From: Candidatus Dadabacteria bacterium
GTDB taxonomy: Bacteria; J088
Reading direction: 5' to 3'
DNA length: 14,911 bases
Assembly (NCBI GenBank): GCA_003695505.1
Contig: RFIY01000331.1
Span: 1-14,911 of the forward strand
Every line of letters starts with the position of its first letter. Within the stretch, counting starts at the first letter, position 1. A program made the position numbers and the translations under genes. The notes beneath the pieces are model-generated. The model was given only the letters and a program-made list of their open reading frames with translations, did not search any database and had not been told where the DNA came from. This document shows positions 6,624 through 14,849 of this stretch, one piece after another.

Positions 6624-7925
6624 TCAGCTTGCGTGCTGGTCTGTCGCGTCGAGCGCTTCAGACAGGGCGGTGATGGCCGCGTCGATCGTCGCGTCATCAT
6701 GGCAGGTACTCAGGAAGCCGACTTCATAGCCGCTTGGTGCAAGATACACGCTGCGCGCGAGGGCTTCGTGAAAGAAGCGTCCATACCGCTGATGATCCGC
6801 GGCGCTGATGTCATCGAAATTCCGTGGCGGTTGCTCCGTGAACGCGATGCCGAACAAGGAACCGACGGCCTGTGCGTGCATCGGGATGCCGCGATCCTCC
6901 GCCGCCTTCCGCAGTTGTGTGCAGAGGTGTTCCGCTCGCGCTTCCATCTCGCCGAGCGGGTTGCGTTCCATCAGTTGTTCGAGCGTCACTGCGCCCGCCG
7001 TCGCCGCGACCGGATTGCCGGACAGTGTGCCTGCCTGATAAACCGCGCCTTCTGGCGCGAGATGTCGCATCACCTCGCGCCTGCCGCCATAGGCCGCCAG
7101 CGGAAATCCACCGCCCACGACCTTACCCAGTGCGATCAGATCCGGTTCCAGGCCAAAGCGATGATACGCTCCGCCCATCGTGACCCGGCAGCCCGTCAGG
7201 ACTTCATCGGCAATCAACAACGACCCGTGAGCCCGGCAAAGGCTCTGAACCGCATCGAGAAATTCGGGATCTGGAAGAATCAGCCCCATGTTGCAAGGCA
7301 GCGTCTCGAGGATCACCGCTGCAATGTCGTCCCCGTGTTCCGCAAACAGCTTTCGCAATTGTTCCGCGTCATTGAACGGCGCAATCAGCGTGTCGCGGGC
7401 CGCGCCCGCGGTGACGCCCGGGCTGGACGGCTGACCGAATGTCGCCAGACCGCTTCCGGCGCTGACCAGCAGTGCATCGGCGTGACCGTGATAGCAGCCG
7501 GCGAATTTGACGATCTTGTCGCGCCCCGTCGCTCCCCTGGCAAGCCGCAACGCACTCATCGTCGCCTCAGTGCCGGAGTTGACCAGACGCATCTGTTCCA
7601 TCTCAGGAAACAACCGCCGGATGGCTTCGGCCAGCCGGATTTCGGCGGCGCAGGGCATCCCGAAACTGGTTCCCTTGCGCGCAACCGCGATCACTTCGTC
7701 GACGACGACCGGGTCTGCGTGTCCGAGAATCAGTGGTCCCCAGCTCAGTACGAAATCGATATAGCGGTGACCGTCGACATCGAACAGGTACGCACCTTCG
7801 CCACGATCCGCAAAGATCGGCGTACCGCCAACAGCGCCAAATGCACGGACCGGACTGTTGACGCCGCCCACGAACATTGCACAGGCCGACTGAAAAAGCT
7901 GCTCACTGCGAGGATTGCGATTCAT
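6624..7925 (-). CDS. hemL: Glutamate-1-semialdehyde 2,1-aminomutase
   Basis: HemL is the PLP enzyme that converts glutamate-1-semialdehyde to 5-aminolevulinate, the last step of the C5 route into tetrapyrroles. From ATG 7925 there are 433 residues. Landmarks are VGGVNSPVRAF (19-29), SWGPLILGHADP (61-72), NSGTEATMSALRLARG (116-131), CYHGHAD (144-150), DEVLTGCR (240-247), and the PLP lysine K268 in ALGKVVGGGFPLAAYGG. The usual VEP.xxNMG block reads LETLPCNMG here, a mild divergence. An in-frame ATG at 7940 adds five residues and has no better ribosome site. It is convergent with recF, three bases between the stops, and divergent from gmhA. No other haem gene is nearby. Confidence 0.95.
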   Translation of the reverse strand: MNRNPRSEQLFQSACAMFVGGVNSPVRAFGAVGGTPIFADRGEGAYLFDVDGHRYIDFVLSWGPLILGHADPVVVDEVIAVARKGTSFGMPCAAEIRLAEAIRRLFPEMEQMRLVNSGTEATMSALRLARGATGRDKIVKFAGCYHGHADALLVSAGSGLATFGQPSSPGVTAGAARDTLIAPFNDAEQLRKLFAEHGDDIAAVILETLPCNMGLILPDPEFLDAVQSLCRAHGSLLIADEVLTGCRVTMGGAYHRFGLEPDLIALGKVVGGGFPLAAYGGRREVMRHLAPEGAVYQAGTLSGNPVAATAGAVTLEQLMERNPLGEMEARAEHLCTQLRKAAEDRGIPMHAQAVGSLFGIAFTEQPPRNFDDISAADHQRYGRFFHEALARSVYLAPSGYEVGFLSTCHDDATIDAAITALSEALDATDQHAS

Positions 7926-7968
7926 CACGTTTCCGATCATCCAGGTTTCGCGCGCGTCGATCCGACGT

Positions 7969-7974
7969 TACAAT
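7969..7974 (+). promoter_or_regulatory. Putative -10 element for gmhA
   Basis: TACAAT matches the -10 consensus at five of six positions and ends only eight bases before the gmhA ATG. If used, transcription would start at or next to the start codon, giving a leaderless or nearly leaderless mRNA. The -35 region is weak. Confidence 0.35.
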
Positions 7975-7982
7975 AATGGCTT

Positions 7983-8585
7983 ATGAACATTGAACAACAA
8001 CTTGCCGGGCAGGTCGAACGGCATCTGTCCCTGATTCGCGAGCAGAGCGAAATGCTCCGCAATGGTGCGCTCGTTATCGGTGACCGCCTCGCCGAGGCTT
8101 TCCGCCGCGGGCGGAAACTCCTGATTTTCGGAAACGGAGGCAGCGCCGCCGATGCGCAGCATCTCGCAGCCGAACTGGTCAACCGGTACCGGCTCGATCG
8201 GCCGCCGCTTCCGGCCATCGCGCTGACCACCGACACGAGTACGTTGACCTCGATCGCGAACGACGTCGACTACAGAGAGATTTTTGCGCGCCAGGTTCAC
8301 GCACTTGCGGCGCCAGGTGATATCGTTCTGGCGATCAGTACCAGCGGCTCCTCGCCAAACATCATCCAGGGTCTGCGTGCCGCGCGTGAACGGAAGACAT
8401 GGTCGGCGGCGTTGCTCGGCAGCGACGGCGGAGATGCGGCAGGCCTCGCCGATCTCGATCTGATCGTTGCGTCGAATGAAACCGCGCGCATCCAGGAAGC
8501 ACACCTGCTCGTCGAACATATGATTTGCGAAGTCATCGAATTTCGTCTGTTCCGCGCTCCGCTCGCCGACGTGGCCAGCGCCTGA
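7983..8585 (+). CDS. gmhA: SIS-domain phosphosugar isomerase, GmhA type
   Basis: GmhA converts sedoheptulose 7-phosphate to D-glycero-D-manno-heptose 7-phosphate, the first step toward the LPS inner-core heptose. The 200-residue protein is one SIS domain with [21 protein letters not shown] (49-69), [21 protein letters not shown] (77-97), [11 protein letters not shown] (116-126) and [11 protein letters not shown] (169-179). By remembered alignment, E64 and H179 match the isomerase catalytic pair of E. coli GmhA (E65, H180). The related DnaA-binding protein DiaA lacks both, which favours isomerase over DiaA despite the location near dnaA. No heptose partner gene is in the window. No Shine-Dalgarno site precedes the ATG. 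maeB follows after 42 bases. Confidence 0.82.
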   Translation: MNIEQQLAGQVERHLSLIREQSEMLRNGALVIGDRLAEAFRRGRKLLIFGNGGSAADAQHLAAELVNRYRLDRPPLPAIALTTDTSTLTSIANDVDYREIFARQVHALAAPGDIVLAISTSGSSPNIIQGLRAARERKTWSAALLGSDGGDAAGLADLDLIVASNETARIQEAHLLVEHMICEVIEFRLFRAPLADVASA

Positions 8586-8627
8586 CCCAGTCTATTTCAA
8601 CCCGGCTCTTTTCGGAATGAATCGTCC

Positions 8628-10901
8628 ATGAAACAGAAATCGACCAGCTTTGCCCAGGCCGCGTTCCAGTATCACGCCGACGGCCGACCCGGCAAGATCG
8701 AGGTCACACCGACCAAGCCCTGCACCACGCAACGCGACCTCAGCCTCGCCTATACGCCCGGCGTCGCGGATGTCTGTCGCGCGATCGAAGCGGACGTCAA
8801 CCGCGCCTTCGACTACACTGCGCGAGGCAATCTCGTCGCCGTGATCTCGAATGGCACCGCCGTCCTCGGTCTTGGGGACATCGGTCCCCTCGCCGGAAAG
8901 CCGGTGATGGAAGGCAAGGCCGTGCTGTTCAAGCGGTTCGCCGACGTCGATGTCTTCGATATCGAGATCAACGAGAAGGATCCGGATAAATTCATCGAGA
9001 TTGTCGCCGCGCTGGAGCCGACGTTTGGTGGCATCAATCTCGAAGACATCCGGGCACCCGAGTGTTTTGCGATCGAGCAGGCACTGATCGAGCGTCTCGA
9101 CATTCCCGTTTTCCACGACGATCAGCATGGCACCGCGATCATTTCCGCAGCCGCGCTGATCAACGCCGTTGAATTGTCTGGCAAGACGATTTCTTCGCTG
9201 CGCAAGGTCGTCGTCAGCGGCGCGGGTGCCGCATCGATCGCCTGCGTCAAGCTGTTCATCGAACTTGGGCTCGATCCCGGAACGATCTGGATGTACGATT
9301 CCCGCGGCCTGATTCATAGCGGCCGCGACGATCTCAACGCACACAAGGCCGAGTTTGCCCGTGACAGCGACCCGGTGCCGTTCGAGGACGTCTTCACAGA
9401 CGCGGATCTCTTCCTCGGGGTATCGGTCGGTGGCACCGTGACGCAAGAGATGCTTCAGAAGATGGCGGCGAATCCGATCGTGTTCGCGATGGCCAATCCC
9501 GATCCGGAAATCTCATATCCCGATGCCGTCGCGGCGCGATCGGACGTGATCATGGCAACCGGACGTTCCGACTACCCGAACCAGGTCAACAATGTTCTGG
9601 GGTTTCCGTTCATCTTTCGTGGTGCACTGGACGTCCGCGCGCGCGAAATCAACAACGAAATGAAACTGGCGGCAGCCCGGGCACTGGCGGAGCTGGCGCG
9701 GGCGCATGTACCGGAAAATGTCGTGCGCGCCTACGGCGGCGAGCCGATCCAGTTCGGCCGTAACTACATTATTCCCAAGCCGTTCGACCACCGCGTGTTG
9801 TTGTGGGTCGCGCCTGCGGTCGCACGCGCCGCTATGGAAACCGGCGTCGCTCGCCAGCCGATCGACGACTTCGACCAGTATCGCGCCCGGCTCGAATCGA
9901 TGCTCGGACCCGCTCGCGAACTGATTCGCACCAGTATCGATCACACCCGGCAATCCGAACAGCCCGCACGGGTCGCCTTTGCGGATGGTGCAGAAGATGC
10001 CGTACTGCTCGCGATTGAGCAGGCTACAGAAGAAGGCTTCATCCAGCCGATTCTGATCGGCAATCCGTCCCGGATTGAAGCACGAATTCGCGCACTTGGC
10101 CTGCAACTCGACAACGCCGAAATCGTCCATCCCGATGAGCACCCGGAATTCGAGCGATTCGTCGACGAATACTGGCGCAGCCATCAGCGGCAGGGCGTCA
10201 CGCGCAACCGCGCCGAAAAACTGCTCAGTCGTCGTTCCCATTTTGCCGCGGCGATGGTCTCGAACGGGTTGGCCGACATCTATGTCGCTGGTCATACGGA
10301 CCGGTACATGGACACACTCGAAGTAGCCGAAGATCTGATCGGATTGCGTGACGGCGTGCTGCGTCCCGTCGGCGTCACGGCTGTCGTCTACAAGACCCGG
10401 CTGTTCCTGTTTGCGGACACCGCGGTTGCGGTGGATCCCGATGTCGATGAGCTTGTCAACATCGCGCGCTTCGCGGTCGAACCCGCGCCGCTGTTCGACA
10501 TGACGCCACGGGTCGCGTTTCTGAGCTTTGCGAACTATGGTGCCTATCGCCATCCGCAGGTCGACCGCGTTCGGCAGGCTGTCGAGCGCCTCAAAGCGAC
10601 CGGTGCCGATTTTGTCTTTGATGGCGAAATGACGGTCGATGTGGCGTTGAATCAGGAGTTGCGGGACGGCGTCTTTCCATTTTCAGAACTCGATCAGGAT
10701 GCCAATGTGCTGATCTTTCCAAACCTTGCAGCGGCCCAGATCGCCACACAATTGCTTGGGAACGTCGGCGGCGCGGAGACACTTGGCCCGGTTCATCGTG
10801 GCTTCCGCCGCACCGTCGTCATCCTGTCGGCGGGTATGGGTCCCGGAGAGATTCACAACCTTGTGGCACTGGCGGCGGGGCAGCAGGCGATCAGCGCCTG
10901 A
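8628..10901 (+). CDS. maeB: NADP-type malic enzyme with phosphotransacetylase-like C-terminal domain (MaeB type)
   Basis: Malic enzyme decarboxylates malate oxidatively to pyruvate, supplying pyruvate and NAD(P)H. The 757 residues match the long MaeB form. The catalytic part (about 1-425) shows Y42 in YTPGVA, K97 in [11 protein letters not shown], metal ligands E139-D140 (NLEDI) and D165 (HDDQHGTA), a Rossmann GAGAAS (198-203), and MANPDPEI. The C-terminal part (about 430-757) is phosphotransacetylase-like, with [21 protein letters not shown] and [12 protein letters not shown]. In MaeB proteins this domain is regarded as regulatory (acetyl-CoA sensing) and not catalytic. Cofactor choice is taken from the family. 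It follows gmhA and is convergent with ptsI, with 26 bases between. Confidence 0.94.
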   Translation: MKQKSTSFAQAAFQYHADGRPGKIEVTPTKPCTTQRDLSLAYTPGVADVCRAIEADVNRAFDYTARGNLVAVISNGTAVLGLGDIGPLAGKPVMEGKAVLFKRFADVDVFDIEINEKDPDKFIEIVAALEPTFGGINLEDIRAPECFAIEQALIERLDIPVFHDDQHGTAIISAAALINAVELSGKTISSLRKVVVSGAGAASIACVKLFIELGLDPGTIWMYDSRGLIHSGRDDLNAHKAEFARDSDPVPFEDVFTDADLFLGVSVGGTVTQEMLQKMAANPIVFAMANPDPEISYPDAVAARSDVIMATGRSDYPNQVNNVLGFPFIFRGALDVRAREINNEMKLAAARALAELARAHVPENVVRAYGGEPIQFGRNYIIPKPFDHRVLLWVAPAVARAAMETGVARQPIDDFDQYRARLESMLGPARELIRTSIDHTRQSEQPARVAFADGAEDAVLLAIEQATEEGFIQPILIGNPSRIEARIRALGLQLDNAEIVHPDEHPEFERFVDEYWRSHQRQGVTRNRAEKLLSRRSHFAAAMVSNGLADIYVAGHTDRYMDTLEVAEDLIGLRDGVLRPVGVTAVVYKTRLFLFADTAVAVDPDVDELVNIARFAVEPAPLFDMTPRVAFLSFANYGAYRHPQVDRVRQAVERLKATGADFVFDGEMTVDVALNQELRDGVFPFSELDQDANVLIFPNLAAAQIATQLLGNVGGAETLGPVHRGFRRTVVILSAGMGPGEIHNLVALAAGQQAISA

Positions 10902-10927
10902 TCATCGGGCGGACCAGGCACCGGCAA

Positions 10928-12685
10928 TCAGAGCAGATCGGCGAAGTGCTCCTCGGCGAAGTGCCGTAGCAGTTGCTGGACGTCATCAAGATCCGACAGT
11001 GCCATGACGCCCTGAACGAGTTCCTCGGCGACCCGCTGCGGGGTGCGACGGACGATGGCATGGATCCGCGGAATCGCCGTCGGTGCCATGGACAGCGTCT
11101 CGATCCCGAAGCCGAGGAGCAGCGGCACAAACATCGGATCCCCGGCCATTTCACCACAGACACCGACCTCGCGACCTGCGTCGCGGCAGATCTGGGTCAC
11201 CTGGCGCAGCAGGCGCATGATCGCCGGATGCAACGGCGCATACAGGTAATCCACGAGCTCATTCGTGCGGTCAATGGCCAGGACGTACTGGATCAGGTCG
11301 TTGGTGCCGATGCTGAAAAAATCGGCGTCACGCGCCAGCAGATCGGTAATCAGCATGCTCGCCGGCGTCTCGAGCATCACGCCGAGCGGGACAGGATCGC
11401 AGCGCTCTCGTTCGACAATGGCTTCGATTCGCTGACGGGCGAGGCGAATCTCTTCATGGGAGGTGACCAGCGGGATCATGATGCGCACATTGCTGTTGTC
11501 GACTGCACGGGTTGCCCGGCAGATGGCCGTAATCTGCCGGTCGAACAGCGACGTGTTCTGGAGCGAGTAGCGGATGCCGCGCAGGCCCATCGCCGGATTC
11601 TGTCCTGCAGAGAAGGCCAGTGACGTCGGCAGCTTGTCGCCACCGAGATCCATCGTTCGAAACGTCACGAGGCGGCTGCCGAACCGGCGCACGACGCGAC
11701 TGTAGATGCGCGTCAATTCGGCCAGGGATGGCGGACGGTCCCGGTTCAAAAACAGCACCTCGGTTCGATACAGACCGACGCCTTCGGCGCCGCAACGCAA
11801 CGCCAGCGAAGCTTCTTCCGGCGCGTCGATGTTGGCCAGGAACCGGACGCGAAAGCCGTCTGGCGTGACCGCGGGTTCCGCAGCTTCCTGCTGCGCACGC
11901 ACCAGTCGCCGCTGCAGGTCGCGTTGTCGTCGGCGCGCCTGCTGCAGTACGGTGTCTCCCGGATTTACGACGACGATGCCCGTCTTTCCATCGACGACTA
12001 CGGTTGTACCGGACGGAATCTGGTCAGTGGCCTGATCCACCGCCAGAACCGTCGGGATCCCAAATGTTCGGGCAATGATGGCCATGTGACTGACGGCGCT
12101 GCCGGTCTCGGTGACGATACCGGCAACGGGGATCTGCGCCAGTTCGATCATTGTCGCCGGATCAATGCTTTCGGCCACGATGACATCGCCAGGCCCCGGC
12201 TGTCTTGGCCCACCCCGTTTCAACCCGGACAGCTCCAGTACGAGCCGTCGTTCGAGTTGTCGGATATCTTCACCACGAGCGCGCAGGTAGGGATCATCGA
12301 TGGCTTCAAATGCGGGGAGGATTTCTTCAATGGTCTGATGAAGCGCAGCTTCCGCATTGATGCGATCATGCTCGATCCTGCGTATGGTGGGCTCGATGAT
12401 CTGCGGATCGTGCAGCAGCGTGCGCTGCGTTTCGAGAATCAGCCTCGGTTCCTGCGCCGCCTGCCCATCGAGTGACCGCTCGATCTCGATCATGGCGCGA
12501 TCCACGCGATCGATGGCCCGCTCGAAACGTCGGATCTCGGAACCGACCTCGCGATGACGTCGCAGCGTATAATGCGGAACCGCGGCGCCGCGTCCCAACA
12601 TCAGATAAACCGCACCAATGCCAATCCCCGGTGCGCCGGGAATGCCGCGGAGCGCCCCCTCGGACTCGCTGCGCGAGCGCGTCAT
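10928..12685 (-). CDS. ptsI: Phosphoenolpyruvate-protein phosphotransferase, PTS Enzyme I
   Basis: Enzyme I takes phosphate from phosphoenolpyruvate and passes it to HPr. The 585 residues contain the active-site histidine H200 in TETGSAVSHMAIIARTFGIP, the TIM-barrel blocks GAEGVGLYRTEVLFL (299-313) and FRTMDLGGDK (342-351), LGVMLETPASM (434-444), SIGTNDLIQY (458-467), and the conserved cysteine C510 in VGVCGEMAGD. Length is typical. The first 13 residues before the LRGIPGAPGIGIG block are not conserved. The ATG overlaps the ptsH stop by four bases (ATGA), with AAGGAG five bases upstream, so it is translationally coupled to ptsH. It is the last gene of the operon. Confidence 0.97.
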   Translation of the reverse strand: MTRSRSESEGALRGIPGAPGIGIGAVYLMLGRGAAVPHYTLRRHREVGSEIRRFERAIDRVDRAMIEIERSLDGQAAQEPRLILETQRTLLHDPQIIEPTIRRIEHDRINAEAALHQTIEEILPAFEAIDDPYLRARGEDIRQLERRLVLELSGLKRGGPRQPGPGDVIVAESIDPATMIELAQIPVAGIVTETGSAVSHMAIIARTFGIPTVLAVDQATDQIPSGTTVVVDGKTGIVVVNPGDTVLQQARRRQRDLQRRLVRAQQEAAEPAVTPDGFRVRFLANIDAPEEASLALRCGAEGVGLYRTEVLFLNRDRPPSLAELTRIYSRVVRRFGSRLVTFRTMDLGGDKLPTSLAFSAGQNPAMGLRGIRYSLQNTSLFDRQITAICRATRAVDNSNVRIMIPLVTSHEEIRLARQRIEAIVERERCDPVPLGVMLETPASMLITDLLARDADFFSIGTNDLIQYVLAIDRTNELVDYLYAPLHPAIMRLLRQVTQICRDAGREVGVCGEMAGDPMFVPLLLGFGIETLSMAPTAIPRIHAIVRRTPQRVAEELVQGVMALSDLDDVQQLLRHFAEEHFADLL

Positions 12686-12966
12686 TCAGGCTCCTTGTCC
12701 GGATTTGGTCCTGAGGCGAACAGAACTTCCATCGCGGCGACGGCCTCTGCAGCATCGGGTCCTTCTGCCTCGACGAGCAGTTCAGTTCCCGACGGGCAGG
12801 CCAGTGTCAGGATCCCGAGCAGGGATTTTGCATTGATGCGGATGCCGTCGCGAACCAGCCAGATCTGTGCCTCATAGCGGTTCGCCAGTTGTGCGACCCG
12901 GTTTGCCGGTCGCGCATGCAGCCCCTCCGGATTCGTCACACAGACGGTGGTACGGTGTGCAGACAT
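12682..12966 (-). CDS. ptsH: Phosphocarrier protein HPr
   Basis: HPr is the small carrier between Enzyme I and the EIIA domain. The 94 residues show the phosphorylated histidine H17 in TNPEGLHARPA and the regulatory serine S48 in INAKSLLGILTLA. The latter context suits phosphorylation by HPr kinase, seen in Firmicutes and many proteobacteria with incomplete PTS sets; no kinase gene is in the window. The C-terminal tail (ASGPNPDKEPE) is slightly longer than usual. AGGAGG lies seven bases before the ATG and overlaps the end of the EIID gene, whose stop is three bases upstream. The stop overlaps the ptsI start. Confidence 0.96.
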   Translation of the reverse strand: MSAHRTTVCVTNPEGLHARPANRVAQLANRYEAQIWLVRDGIRINAKSLLGILTLACPSGTELLVEAEGPDAAEAVAAMEVLFASGPNPDKEPE

Positions 12967-12969
12967 GGC

Positions 12970-13704
12970 TTATCCTCCTGTCATCGCGGCGGCGACGGCG
13001 AGGCCGCTGGCCAGCACGAACCAGATCGGTGCGCTGCGCATCAGTGAACGGCTGCCGATCCAGGCGCCGGCGAGCGCGGCCGTCGCAACCAGCAAGGTCG
13101 CGATCAATGGATCCTGTTCAGCGGTCGCAAGCTGGCCCACCAGGATACCGGCGCCAAACAGCCCCGTCGCCAAACCGGTATTGTTCAAACCCCGCCGGAT
13201 GCGCGGTTTGGCAAGCAGTTTCATGGTCTCGGCGATGTTTTCCGGCTGGTGAATGCCACGATTGAGCAGCCACCATCGCAGCCAGCCCTCGCCGACGAGC
13301 CAGGCGGCGGCAAGGGCCAGCACGGCGTGTGTCCCACCTGCCAGCCACAGCAGCACGGACGCGCCGGCGAAGCACCACGACAATCCCTGCCAGTACAGCA
13401 TGTCGCCCAGTGCGCCAAAGGTACCCATCCAGCGTGTCAGATGTTCGCGCGCGGCGTCAGGATCCGGCGGGTCGCGGTGGAGTTCGCTCAGTGCGGCGCC
13501 AACAATCAACGGTGCCAGCATCGGGTGGGTGTTGAAATGGGTGCTTGCCTGCCGCAGCAGGTCGGCGCGGCGCCGCTCGCTGCCCGACAATCCAGGCATG
13601 GCGGCCCAAAGCCAGCCGCACGTCTGCATGCGTCTGTAGCTCCAGGTCGACTGCAGCAGCAGCAGCCGCAACCAGATCCTGAATCGCGTACTCAGAGGAA
13701 GCAT
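12970..13704 (-). CDS. PTS mannose-class EIID membrane component
   Basis: EIID pairs with EIIC in the membrane permease of mannose-fructose-sorbose class PTS. The 244 residues from ATG 13704 match EIID blocks: LLLQSTWSYRRMQTCGW (15-31), HFNTHPMLAPLIVGAALSEL (56-75), and WMGTFGALGDMLYW (92-105), which corresponds to the family MGPLAGVGDPIFW. Hydrophobic segments occur at about 110-140 and 178-192 and at the C terminus (200-242). It is shorter than E. coli ManZ (about 283). An in-frame ATG at 13893 would add 63 residues, but these overlap EIIC and are Arg/Cys-rich, so they are not used. The start overlaps the EIIC stop by 13 bases, with AGGAG ten bases upstream. Confidence 0.88.
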   Translation of the reverse strand: MLPLSTRFRIWLRLLLLQSTWSYRRMQTCGWLWAAMPGLSGSERRRADLLRQASTHFNTHPMLAPLIVGAALSELHRDPPDPDAAREHLTRWMGTFGALGDMLYWQGLSWCFAGASVLLWLAGGTHAVLALAAAWLVGEGWLRWWLLNRGIHQPENIAETMKLLAKPRIRRGLNNTGLATGLFGAGILVGQLATAEQDPLIATLLVATAALAGAWIGSRSLMRSAPIWFVLASGLAVAAAMTGG

Positions 13705-14345
13705 CCGACGACGACTCCTGCAACGAAGGCAGCGATACCCAGCGCACGTTCGGAAGTCCGCGTGCGCCGCAGTGCAAATGCGAGGGCGCTGGACCCGATG
13801 ACCAGGTACCAGCCAGCGATGGGTGGAAATGTTGCCAGCGGCAGTCCAGACATGACGCTGATCAACGCAAACCAGCCGGCCAGAAGCATCCACCGCGCGG
13901 CAAGCGCGACGACCGGATAGGCCAGCAAACCGTCGACCGAGCCACGTTCGAGCTGCCGCAATATGCGTTCGCTGATCAGGCCGAATGCACGCCGCAGGCC
14001 TCCGTCGAACGGAACAAACGCCACGATAGCGATCAATGCCACGAGGATGCCGGCGGCGATGACCGTTCCGGTCGGTGCCGTCAATCCGGCCTGGTGCAGT
14101 ACGATCACGGCCGCGGCCGTGCCGATACCTGACGCCGGCGCACGGATGCCGCCGGCCGGGATCCGGTCGATCCAGACGAATTCGAGAGAGGCGCCGATCA
14201 GCGCGCCAGTCAGCGGCATACCGGCGAGTCCCCCGATCAGCACGCCAGTCGCGACCGGGCGGTGAATCAGGAAAGGACCAATCTCTTCGCGAAGCAATTG
14301 CAACGCGGCCGCTGCCATAATCAGCCCAAGTGTCGTGCCGGTCAT
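13692..14345 (-). CDS. PTS mannose-class EIIC membrane component
   Basis: EIIC is the sugar-translocating membrane subunit. The 217-residue protein is almost wholly hydrophobic, with about six membrane segments. The recognisable block IHRPVATGVLIGGLAGMPLTGALIGASLEFVW (27-58) matches the family pattern RPL..G.L.GL..GD..TG..IGA.LEL.W, followed by PAGGIRAPASGIGTAAAVI (63-81). The usual Asp in the LGD position is replaced (AGMPL). It is shorter than E. coli ManY (about 266), missing material mainly toward the C terminus. GGAAG sits about seven bases before the ATG. It lies 33 bases after EIIB and overlaps EIID by 13 bases. Sugar specificity cannot be read from the sequence. Confidence 0.85.
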   Translation of the reverse strand: MTGTTLGLIMAAAALQLLREEIGPFLIHRPVATGVLIGGLAGMPLTGALIGASLEFVWIDRIPAGGIRAPASGIGTAAAVIVLHQAGLTAPTGTVIAAGILVALIAIVAFVPFDGGLRRAFGLISERILRQLERGSVDGLLAYPVVALAARWMLLAGWFALISVMSGLPLATFPPIAGWYLVIGSSALAFALRRTRTSERALGIAAFVAGVVVGCFL

Positions 14346-14378
14346 CGTTCCATCTTCCGCCGACCTCCGCGCATCGCG

Positions 14379-14849
14379 TCAGGCGCGCGGCAGCTCGACT
14401 GCGGTTCGCTTGACATCCGGTGCCGGCTGGTAGGACATCTCGATGCCACGATCCAGCAACTTGTGCAATGCTGCGAGTTCGCGATCAGAGCAGCAAAACG
14501 TCTTGCGCAACTGCATTTTCCCCGGCTCGAAGTGCAGATTTCCGAGGTTGAGGGCGTCGAGATCGAAGCCGTGCTCGACAGCGTCGAGTGCCGCCTCGGG
14601 CGTTCGGAACAGGATGACGGTATTGTGTTCCTGAACGACATCGAGCAGCATGATCAGTTCCTCTGGAGCAATAAAGCGGACGTCAACCGATTCGGGTACG
14701 GCGACTCGGGAAATCAGTTGCTCTTCTTCGTTTTCCGCCAGGCGCCTGTCGGCGACGATCAGCAGATCGACATCCAGTCGTGGCAGCCAGCCGTGAATGA
14801 CCTGCCCGTGTATCAGTCGATCGTCGATCCGCGCCAGTTTGAGCGTCAC
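14379..14849 (-). CDS. PTS mannose-class EIIB phosphotransfer component
   Basis: EIIB receives phosphate from EIIA on a histidine and passes it to the sugar carried by EIIC/EIID. The 156 residues begin MTLKLARIDDRLIHGQVIHGW, with active-site H14 in the hallmark RIDDRLIHGQV. LLIVADRRLAENEEEQ and LNLGNLHFEPGKMQLRKTF are further family blocks. Length fits a free-standing EIIB (about 150-165). The start is a GTG at 14849, overlapping the stop of the upstream EIIA fragment in a GTGA of four bases; GGAG lies 11 bases upstream. The near-match to other EIIB N termini supports this start. Confidence 0.93.
   Translation of the reverse strand: MTLKLARIDDRLIHGQVIHGWLPRLDVDLLIVADRRLAENEEEQLISRVAVPESVDVRFIAPEELIMLLDVVQEHNTVILFRTPEAALDAVEHGFDLDALNLGNLHFEPGKMQLRKTFCCSDRELAALHKLLDRGIEMSYQPAPDVKRTAVELPRA

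Noticed and set aside
6633-7976. Open reading frame of 447 codons on the plus strand opposite hemL
   Set aside because: It is the codon-bias shadow of a well-conserved HemL: Arg/His/Gln-rich, no recognisable domain. Similar shadows opposite gmhA-maeB, ptsI and dnaN-recF were set aside for the same reason.
7983-8585. Calling the SIS protein DiaA because it is near dnaA
   Set aside because: The GmhA catalytic Glu and His are both present at the expected places; position alone is not enough.
13705-13893. N-terminal 63-residue extension of EIID
   Set aside because: It overlaps EIIC in another frame, is Arg/Cys-rich, and the EIID family pattern begins after ATG 13704.
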